This document shows, piece after piece, positions 7,415 to 11,976 of a stretch of 11,976 bases of DNA. The stretch lies in contig JAUVPA010000021.1 of the NCBI GenBank assembly GCA_030598905.1, forward strand, positions 1-11,976, in the 5' to 3' direction. The notes beneath the pieces were generated by a model. The model worked only from the letters and a program-made list of their open reading frames with translations, did no database searches and was not told the DNA's origin. The first letter of the stretch is position 1; every line of letters starts with the position of its first letter. The translations under genes and the position numbers were made by a program. The DNA comes from Acidimicrobiia bacterium (GTDB taxonomy: Bacteria; Actinomycetota; Acidimicrobiia; Spongiisociales; UBA5794).

Positions 7415-8452
7415 CTACTCGTTGAGAAGTGAGCCCTGGGCGTCGGATCCATCGGCGGGGCGTGCGACGCCAATGTGCTGGTAAGCGCGCTCGGTGGCGA
7501 TGCGGCCGCGCGGGGTTCGCTGTAGGAATCCTTCCTGAAGCAGGAACGGTTCGTAAGCATCTTCAACGGTTTCCGGGTCCTCACCGACCGCGATCGAGAG
7601 GGTCGACAACCCGACCGGCCCCCCGCCAAATTTGACGATGACGGCCTCGAGAATCGAACGATCGACCTTGTCGAGGCCCCGTTCGTCGACCTCGAAGACC
7701 TCCAGCGCTCGGTCGGCCGTTGCCTCGTCCACGACACCATCGGCGCGGACGGCTGCGTAGTCCCTGACCCTGCGCAGTAAACGATTTGCGATCCGCGGTG
7801 TACCCCTGCTTCGGCGAGCGATCGCGGCGGCGCCGTCGTCGTCGACGACCACATCCAGGATGGCAGCAGACCTGTGGACGATGGCCACCAGATCGGCGCG
7901 GTCGTAGTAGTCGAGCCTGGCCACATAACCGAAGCGGTCCCGCAGCGGTGAGGCAACACGGCCGACCCGCGTCGTCGCCCCGACGAGTGTGAACGGTGGC
8001 AGGTCGATTTTGATGGACCGGGCCGCCGGGCCCTTACCGACGACGATGTCGAGCTGGAAGTCCTCCATTGCCGGGTACATCACCTCCTCGACCTGGCGCG
8101 GAAGCCGGTGAATCTCGTCGATGAAGAGCACATCCCCGCGCTCGAGGTTCGTGATGACGGCGGCGAGGTCACCAGGACGATCGAGGGCCGGACCGGACGT
8201 TGCCCGGAACTGTGCGCCCATCTCCTGAGCGAGGATCCCCGCGAGGGACGTCTTGCCCAATCCGGGAGGCCCCGAGAAGAGAACGTGATCCACCGACTCG
8301 CCACGACCCCGAGCGGCCTCGATGAGAATCGACAGACGGTCCTTGAGGGCCTCCTGGCCGACGAAGTCGCCCATGTGCCGGGGGCGCAGTCCTCTGTCGA
8401 GAGCATCGTCCTCGGGAGATGACGTCGTGGCGAGGAGCCCTTCCTCTCTCAT
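7415..8452 (-). CDS. ruvB: Holliday junction branch migration ATPase RuvB
   Basis: RuvB is the hexameric AAA+ motor that drives branch migration of Holliday junctions when loaded by RuvA. The 345-residue protein shows Walker A GPPGLGKT (61-68), Walker B LFIDEIHR (109-116), sensor 1 in LVGATTR (156-162), PLRDRFG with the arginine finger (169-175), and a sensor-2 region RGTPRIANRLLRRVRD (216-231). The C-terminal winged helix ends in EPFLLQEGFLQRTPRGR (301-317). The first 20 or so residues and the last 15 are variable tails. It starts with ATG 19 bp after the ruvA stop. A GAGG Shine-Dalgarno 8 nt before the start sits within a small inverted repeat (8453-8469). All motifs needed for ATP hydrolysis are present. 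Confidence 0.98.
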   Translation of the reverse strand: MREEGLLATTSSPEDDALDRGLRPRHMGDFVGQEALKDRLSILIEAARGRGESVDHVLFSGPPGLGKTSLAGILAQEMGAQFRATSGPALDRPGDLAAVITNLERGDVLFIDEIHRLPRQVEEVMYPAMEDFQLDIVVGKGPAARSIKIDLPPFTLVGATTRVGRVASPLRDRFGYVARLDYYDRADLVAIVHRSAAILDVVVDDDGAAAIARRSRGTPRIANRLLRRVRDYAAVRADGVVDEATADRALEVFEVDERGLDKVDRSILEAVIVKFGGGPVGLSTLSIAVGEDPETVEDAYEPFLLQEGFLQRTPRGRIATERAYQHIGVARPADGSDAQGSLLNE

Positions 8453-8469
8453 CCAGCCGCCCTCGCTGG
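8453..8469 (-). promoter_or_regulatory. Inverted repeat enclosing the ruvB ribosome-binding site
   Basis: In the 19-bp gap between ruvA and ruvB the minus strand reads CCAGC, a 7-nt loop GAGGGCG, then GCTGG directly before the ATG. The arms are perfect 5-bp complements, and the GAGG that would pair with 16S rRNA lies in the loop. Such a hairpin could modulate ruvB initiation or coupling with ruvA. A 5-bp match in G+C-rich DNA can arise by chance. Confidence 0.4.
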
Positions 8470-8471
8470 GC

Positions 8472-9044
8472 TCATGACTCGCGTCCCAGCTCTTGGAGCG
8501 ACCGCTTGAGCAGCTCCTCGACGGGGAGGTCGGCAGGCATGTGGCTGAAGACCGATCGAATCTCGTCGTCTCGATATCCGAGACTCTCCAGAGCGGACCG
8601 GACCTCGGAGAGCGAGCCGCCCGCGCCGATCTCGGCGTCGGGAAGCTCGAGTCTCGGTCTGAGTTCGAGCATCAGTTTCTGCGCGGATCTCTTTCCGATA
8701 CCGGGGACCATGGTGAGTGCGGCAACATCCTCCGTGACCACGGCCGTTCGTAACTCGGATTCATCGAGCGTGCTCAAGATGGCGATCGCGACCTTGGGCC
8801 CGACACCGCTGACACCGACAAGCATGCGGAACAGTTCGCGTTCGTCGGCCGTGAAGAAGCCAAAAAGCGCCAACTGATCCTCACGGACATGGAGGTGAGT
8901 GTGGAGGACGACCTCTTCGCCAACACTTGGCAAGGCGGCAAGTCCGCTGGTCGTCAACGCCATTTCATACCCGACTCCGCCAACGTCGACGACTATGGCC
9001 TCTGGGCGCACCTCGACAAGCGTGCCTCGGACCCGCCCGATCAC
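8472..9044 (-). CDS. ruvA: Holliday junction DNA helicase subunit RuvA
   Basis: RuvA is the tetrameric protein that binds and flattens Holliday junctions and loads RuvB. The 190-residue product starts MIGRVRG, the typical family N-terminus (GTG read as Met). The OB-fold domain covers about 1-64. Two helix-hairpin-helix motifs follow, VGVSGVGPKVAIAIL (76-90) and VPGIGKRSAQKLMLEL (113-128). After a short acidic linker, the C-terminal three-helix domain (about 144-187) contains LESLGYRDDEI and is the part that contacts RuvB. The GTG at 9044 is chosen over a longer open frame to 9158. It overlaps the ruvC stop as GTGA, has GAGG 7 nt upstream, and gives the family N-terminus. The extra residues would be encoded within ruvC and look like arbitrary Arg/Pro-rich sequence. 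Confidence 0.96.
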   Translation of the reverse strand: MIGRVRGTLVEVRPEAIVVDVGGVGYEMALTTSGLAALPSVGEEVVLHTHLHVREDQLALFGFFTADERELFRMLVGVSGVGPKVAIAILSTLDESELRTAVVTEDVAALTMVPGIGKRSAQKLMLELRPRLELPDAEIGAGGSLSEVRSALESLGYRDDEIRSVFSHMPADLPVEELLKRSLQELGRES

Positions 9045-9535
9045 GCTGATGCCTCGATGCGGCGCGCTGCGGAATGCTGAAGGTGGCACAACGCCACCGC
9101 CAGCGCATCTGCGGCGTCCGCGGGACCGGGGATCGCTTCGAGGCCGAGACGAAGGCAAACGACTCGCTCCACCTGATCCTTGGGTGCGTCCCCCACGCCG
9201 GCGAGCGCCATCTTCACGGCCGACGGTGTGTACTCGTCGACGGGAATTCCGGCCGTCGCCGCCGCGAGCAGCGCAACTCCAGATGCCCGAGCTGCCGCCA
9301 TTGCGGTGTTGCGGTTGCGATTCTGGAAGATTCGCTCGATGGCCGCAGCATCGGGCCGGTGCTCGGCGATGAGCCCGGACAGGTCGAGATGCAGCTCGGC
9401 CAGGCGGGAAGCCATCGGTAAGTCCGGATTCGTTCGAATCACCCCAGCAGCGACCGCACGTTCCCGACCCGACACAACTTCGATCACGCCGTAGCCGGTA
9501 GTGGTGAGACCTGGATCGATCCCAAGAACGAACAT
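9041..9535 (-). CDS. ruvC: Holliday junction resolvase RuvC
   Basis: RuvC is the dimeric RNase H-fold endonuclease that cuts Holliday junctions held by RuvAB. The 164-residue product (E. coli 173) keeps the four acidic catalytic residues: D7 in LGIDPGLTTTGYG, E67 in AIERIF, and D140 and D143 in PADAADALAVALCH. The aromatic F70 sits where junction-stacking is expected. The ATG at 9535 gives the family N-terminus but has no Shine-Dalgarno. A GTG at 9568 would add 11 residues and does have GAGG 8 nt upstream, so the true start is uncertain. A still longer frame runs to 9889, mostly inside yebC in another frame, and is not credible. A 119-bp gap separates it from yebC, whereas ruvA overlaps its stop by 4 nt. 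Confidence 0.94.
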   Translation of the reverse strand: MFVLGIDPGLTTTGYGVIEVVSGRERAVAAGVIRTNPDLPMASRLAELHLDLSGLIAEHRPDAAAIERIFQNRNRNTAMAAARASGVALLAAATAGIPVDEYTPSAVKMALAGVGDAPKDQVERVVCLRLGLEAIPGPADAADALAVALCHLQHSAARRIEASA

Positions 9536-9546
9536 ATGTTCGGGAG

Positions 9547-9573
9547 CGTATAGGCCCGACGGGAACACTTCAA
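9547..9573 (-). promoter_or_regulatory. Weak candidate promoter before ruvC
   Basis: On the minus strand TTGAAG (9568-9573) is followed after 15 nt by TATACG (9547-9552), which ends 11 nt before the ruvC ATG. The elements resemble sigma-70-type -35 and -10 boxes, but the spacer is short. If used, the mRNA would have only a few untranslated bases, which would fit the lack of a Shine-Dalgarno before the ATG. It conflicts with use of the upstream GTG at 9568. Confidence 0.22.
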
Positions 9574-9599
9574 GAACCTCGGGATCGGGAGGTACGGCG

Positions 9600-9651
9600 T
9601 ATGGCGGAGCGAGCGCGCACGCGCCGGTAGCGCCGCCATAGCGGCGCGCGC
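9600..9651. repeat. G+C-rich inverted repeat with alternative pairings between yebC and ruvC
   Basis: Three arms lie in this intergenic stretch. The plus strand carries tatggcggagc (9600-9610), gcgccgccata (9630-9640) and gcggcgc (9641-9647). The first and second can pair over 11 bp with one mismatch, enclosing a small gcgc/gcgc hairpin (9613-9624). The second and third arms (9630-9636 with 9641-9647) form a perfect 7-bp stem with a 4-nt loop. The two pairings exclude each other. No T-run follows in the direction of transcription, so it is not a standard intrinsic terminator. It may be a processing site, an attenuator-like element or a dispersed intergenic repeat. Confidence 0.55.
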
Positions 9652-9654
9652 ATG

Positions 9655-10389
9655 TCAGGCCTCGGCGAGTATCTCGTCCGGTATATCGAAATTGGCGTAG
9701 ACCGCTTGGACATCGTCCAGGTCTTCGAGAGAGTCGACCAGTCGCAACACCTTCCGGGCGTCGCCGGCACCCAGCGGCACCGACGTGGACGGCATCTGCG
9801 TGACCTCGGCGTGTTCGATCGTTGCGCCTGCCGCTTCGAGTGCCGCACGGACTGCAACCAGATCGTGGGGAGCCGACACGACCTCCCATACGTCACCCGA
9901 GGCCTTGACGTCGTCGGCTCCTCCTTCGAGCGCCGCCATCATCACCATGTCCTCCTCTCCGGCGGCGAGGATGTACCCGCGCTGGTCGAAGAGGTATCCG
10001 ACGGAACCGGGTTCGCCGAGGCTCCCACCATTGCGGTTTATCACGGCTCTGACATCGGAAGCCGCCCGGTTCTTGTTGTCGGTGAGGACGTGGATGTACA
10101 GGGCCACACCGCCCGGTGCGTAACCCTCGTACCAGATCTCCTCGTATTGGACCCCATCGATGTCTCCCGAACCCCGGGAAATGGCCCTCTCGATGTTTTC
10201 CTTGGGGACGGAAGCATCTTTTGCCTTCTGCATTGCAGCGGCGAGCGTCGGATTGGCATCCGGGTCTCCCCCGCCGTTGCGAGCCGCTACCTCGATCGCC
10301 TTGATGAGCTTGGCGAACAGCTTGCCACGTTTGGCATCCTGACGGCCCTTGCGGTGCTTGATGTTTGCCCACTTGGAGTGTCCTGACAT
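9655..10389 (-). CDS. yebC: YebC/TACO1-family translation factor
   Basis: This family was long annotated as transcriptional regulators. Work on bacterial YebC and mitochondrial TACO1 now supports a ribosome-associated role in easing stalls at difficult sequences such as proline runs. The 244-residue protein (E. coli 246) opens with the signature MSGHSKWANIKHRK and continues with DAKRGKLFAKLIKAIEVAAR (18-37), VPKENIERAI (61-70), YEGYAPGGVALYIHVLTDNKNR (the middle-domain signature, about 86-107) and GGSLGEPGSVGYLF (120-133). The ATG shares one base with the pdxT stop (TGATG), and GGAG lies 7 nt upstream. An open frame extending to 10566 lies within pdxT and is rejected. Synteny with ruvC downstream is widespread in bacteria, so co-transcription is plausible despite the 119-bp gap. 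Confidence 0.96.
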   Translation of the reverse strand: MSGHSKWANIKHRKGRQDAKRGKLFAKLIKAIEVAARNGGGDPDANPTLAAAMQKAKDASVPKENIERAISRGSGDIDGVQYEEIWYEGYAPGGVALYIHVLTDNKNRAASDVRAVINRNGGSLGEPGSVGYLFDQRGYILAAGEEDMVMMAALEGGADDVKASGDVWEVVSAPHDLVAVRAALEAAGATIEHAEVTQMPSTSVPLGAGDARKVLRLVDSLEDLDDVQAVYANFDIPDEILAEA

Positions 10390-10973
10390 CACGAATCTCC
10401 GACCATCGCCGCGGCCATGCGATGCAGACGGTCGTCTTCGGTCAACTCGGGGTGAAACGATGCGGCCAACACGGTGCCTTGCCGAACGAGCACTGCTCGT
10501 GCGGTCCCTCCGGGACCGGGAACCGAAGCCAGCGTTTCGACGTTGGATCCAACCTTCTCGATCCATGGGGCCCGGATGAACACAGCGCGCACCGGACGGT
10601 CAAGGCCGGCGACGGGGAGGTCCGTTTCGAAGGAGTCGACTTGACGCCCGAAGGCGTTGCGTGCGACGACTACATCGAGCACGCCGAGTTGTGGCTGGTC
10701 CGCACCTGTCGTCGCCGCTGCCAGGAAGATGAGCCCGGCACAAGTCCCGAAGACCGGTAAGCCTTCAGTGATCCTCTCTCGTAGAGGTTCGATGAGGTCG
10801 TATTCCGTTGCGAGGCGACCAATCGTGGTCGACTCACCGCCGGGTATAAGCAGAAGATCGACTCGTTCGAGTTCCTCGATCGTGCGGACCTCAATGCCCC
10901 GATGACCGAGGCTTTCCATGATCGCGAGATGTTCTCGAAAGTCCCCCTGAAGCGCGAGTGCACCGGCGAGCAC
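10389..10973 (-). CDS. pdxT: Glutaminase subunit of pyridoxal 5'-phosphate synthase, PdxT
   Basis: PdxT hydrolyses glutamine and passes the ammonia to PdxS for vitamin B6 synthesis by the ribose 5-phosphate-dependent route. The 194-residue class I glutamine amidotransferase opens with GALALQGDFREHL (4-16), close to the family start. PGGESTT (44-50) forms the oxyanion/glutamine-binding loop, C78 in FGTCAGLIFLA is the nucleophile, and H174 and E176 in SFHPEL complete the triad. The GTG start lies 1 nt after the pdxS stop, with GAGG 8 nt upstream inside the end of pdxS, so the two subunits are almost certainly translated from one mRNA. The stop overlaps the yebC ATG by one base. In M. tuberculosis another gene lies between pdxS and pdxT; here they are adjacent. 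Confidence 0.97.
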   Translation of the reverse strand: MLAGALALQGDFREHLAIMESLGHRGIEVRTIEELERVDLLLIPGGESTTIGRLATEYDLIEPLRERITEGLPVFGTCAGLIFLAAATTGADQPQLGVLDVVVARNAFGRQVDSFETDLPVAGLDRPVRAVFIRAPWIEKVGSNVETLASVPGPGGTARAVLVRQGTVLAASFHPELTEDDRLHRMAAAMVGDS

Positions 10974-10974
10974 T

Positions 10975-11865
10975 TCAGAGGCCTCGGTGTTGCATCAACT
11001 CCTCATCCGGGAGGGTGTCGATGTTGATGCCGACCATCGCCTCACCGAGACCTTTCGAGACCTTGGCGACCCTTTCCGGATCCTGGTGATACGTGGTGGC
11101 TTCGACTATGGCGAGTGCACGCTGGCTGGGGTCCCCTGACTTGAAGATCCCGGAACCGACGAAGACCCCATCACATCCGAGCTGCATCATCATCGCCGCG
11201 TCCGACGGCGTAGCGATGCCGCCGGCAGCGAAGTTCACGACGGGCAGCTTGCCGCTACCGCGAACCTCGTGGACGAGGTCATACGGAGCGCCGAGGTCCT
11301 TGGCAGCAGCCATCACTTCGTCCGGATCCAGGGTCGTCAGGTTTCGAATCTGGGTGTTCATCGTGCGCATATGGCGCACCGCTTCTACGACGTTGCCCGT
11401 GCCGGGTTCGCCCTTGGTGCGGATCATCGCCGCCCCCTCACCGATGCGTCGAAGCGCTTCCCCGAGGTCTTTCGCTCCGCAGACAAAAGGAACGGTGAAC
11501 GAAGGTTTGTCGATGTGGTTCTCGTCGACCGGGGTGAGCACTTCGCTCTCATCGATGTAGTCGACGCCGAGCGCCTGGAGCACTTGAGCTTCGACGAAGT
11601 GGCCGATTCGGGACTTGGCCATCACGGGTATCGAGACGGAGCCGATGATTTCCGCGATCTTCGCCGGATCGGCCATCCTGGCGACCCCGCCGTGTGCTCT
11701 GATGTCTGCCGGAACGCGCTCGAGCGCCATCACCGCGACAGAGCCGGCCTCTTCGGCGATCTTCGCCTGTTCAGCGTTGACGACGTCCATGATGACGCCG
11801 CCTTTCAGCATCTCGGCAAGGCCACGCTTGACTCGATCGGTCCCGTGTTCGACTGGTGCGTCCAT
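10975..11865 (-). CDS. pdxS: Pyridoxal 5'-phosphate synthase subunit PdxS
   Basis: PdxS builds pyridoxal 5'-phosphate directly from ribose 5-phosphate, glyceraldehyde 3-phosphate and ammonia supplied by PdxT, as a 12-mer of (beta/alpha)8 barrels in the cytosol. The 296-residue protein is full length. D27 in GGVIMDVVN, the Schiff-base lysine K84 in PVMAKSRIGH and the second lysine K151 in IRTKGEPGTGN match the residues known from the B. subtilis enzyme. GEPGTGN (152-158) and the later phosphate-binding segments NFAAGGIATPSDAAMM and GCDGVFVGSGIF are also present. The ATG at 11865 has no Shine-Dalgarno, but a TACAAT box ends 7 nt before it, so a leaderless mRNA is likely. It is the first complete gene of the block. 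Confidence 0.98.
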   Translation of the reverse strand: MDAPVEHGTDRVKRGLAEMLKGGVIMDVVNAEQAKIAEEAGSVAVMALERVPADIRAHGGVARMADPAKIAEIIGSVSIPVMAKSRIGHFVEAQVLQALGVDYIDESEVLTPVDENHIDKPSFTVPFVCGAKDLGEALRRIGEGAAMIRTKGEPGTGNVVEAVRHMRTMNTQIRNLTTLDPDEVMAAAKDLGAPYDLVHEVRGSGKLPVVNFAAGGIATPSDAAMMMQLGCDGVFVGSGIFKSGDPSQRALAIVEATTYHQDPERVAKVSKGLGEAMVGINIDTLPDEELMQHRGL

Positions 11866-11872
11866 AGTTCGA

Positions 11873-11878
11873 ATTGTA
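11873..11878 (-). promoter_or_regulatory. Candidate -10 box for a leaderless pdxS transcript
   Basis: The minus strand reads TACAAT, close to the TANNNT -10 consensus of actinobacterial housekeeping promoters. It is followed by 7 nt (TCGAACT) and then the pdxS ATG. With transcription starting about 7 nt after the box, the first base would be the A of the ATG. No good TTGACA-like -35 is seen at 16-18 nt spacing, which is common for such promoters. No Shine-Dalgarno precedes the start, which agrees with leaderless initiation. Confidence 0.6.
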
Positions 11879-11916
11879 GGGAGGATTCGCCCGCTGCTGG
11901 GCCAACGATCTGGCGG

Positions 11917-11976
11917 TCAAGCGCCGGTCCGCATCGCGTCCTCATAGGCCTCGATGTAGGCCTGTGACACCGTGCT
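11917..11976 (-). CDS. C-terminal end of an upstream gene (partial, product not established)
   Basis: The minus strand is open from the window edge to a TGA at 11917-11919. It encodes the 19 residues STVSQAYIEAYEDAMRTGA in codons with the same G/C-ending bias as the neighbours. It reads like an amphipathic C-terminal helix of the kind that ends many family 4 glycosyltransferases. In mycobacteria a mannosyltransferase gene (pimA) lies a few genes upstream of pdxS, which makes that a reasonable guess. The fragment is too short to assign a function. It ends 51 bp before pdxS and is transcribed in the same direction. Confidence 0.5.
   Translation of the reverse strand, partial: STVSQAYIEAYEDAMRTGA

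Noticed and set aside
9536..9889. Extended RuvC N-terminus reaching into yebC
   Set aside because: The added sequence is Arg/Gly-rich, is read out of frame through yebC, and precedes the canonical start VLGIDPG. Only the short 11-residue extension to the GTG at 9568 remains a real alternative.

Overview
This window looks like a chromosomal housekeeping segment from a G+C-rich bacterium, most likely a member of the Actinomycetota outside the mycobacteria. It could be an Acidimicrobiia-like or other uncultured deep lineage, but the class is inference. The pointers are strong G/C bias at third codon positions, frequent GTG starts, an actinobacterial-type SecD (short, with a T-S-D-S motif in place of the usual V-D-A-N), a Rel protein of the long bifunctional type, and the order pdxS-pdxT-yebC-ruvCAB-yajC-secDF-rel, which mirrors the mycobacterial locus. 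I see no mobile element, tRNA, rRNA or CRISPR, and no stretch over 300 bp without a gene.

Every gene lies on the minus strand, so transcription runs from the right end to the left. From right to left: the last codons of an upstream gene (11917-11976); pdxS and pdxT (pyridoxal 5'-phosphate synthase); yebC (ribosome-associated translation factor); ruvC, ruvA and ruvB (Holliday junction resolvasome); queA and tgt (queuosine tRNA modification); yajC, secD and secF (accessory module of the Sec translocon); and rel ((p)ppGpp synthetase/hydrolase). Positions 1-75 hold no recognisable gene.

The genes are packed like one or a few overlapping transcription units. Four junctions use 4-nt stop/start overlaps (ruvC-ruvA, queA-tgt, yajC-secD, secD-secF), pdxT-yebC share one base, and pdxS-pdxT are 1 nt apart. 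The only gaps over 50 bp are upstream of pdxS (51 bp), yebC-ruvC (119 bp), ruvB-queA (59 bp) and yajC after tgt (80 bp). These are the places where internal promoters or processing sites could sit. A TACAAT box 7 nt before the pdxS ATG suggests a leaderless transcript. The yebC-ruvC gap carries a compact G+C-rich inverted repeat with two mutually exclusive pairings.

All twelve complete genes appear intact, with catalytic residues in place. I found no convincing undescribed system. The points worth a second look are regulatory or architectural: the yebC-ruvC structure, the ruvB Shine-Dalgarno inside a hairpin loop, the SD-less pyrimidine-rich queA leader, and the joining of queA-tgt to a mycobacteria-like gene order.
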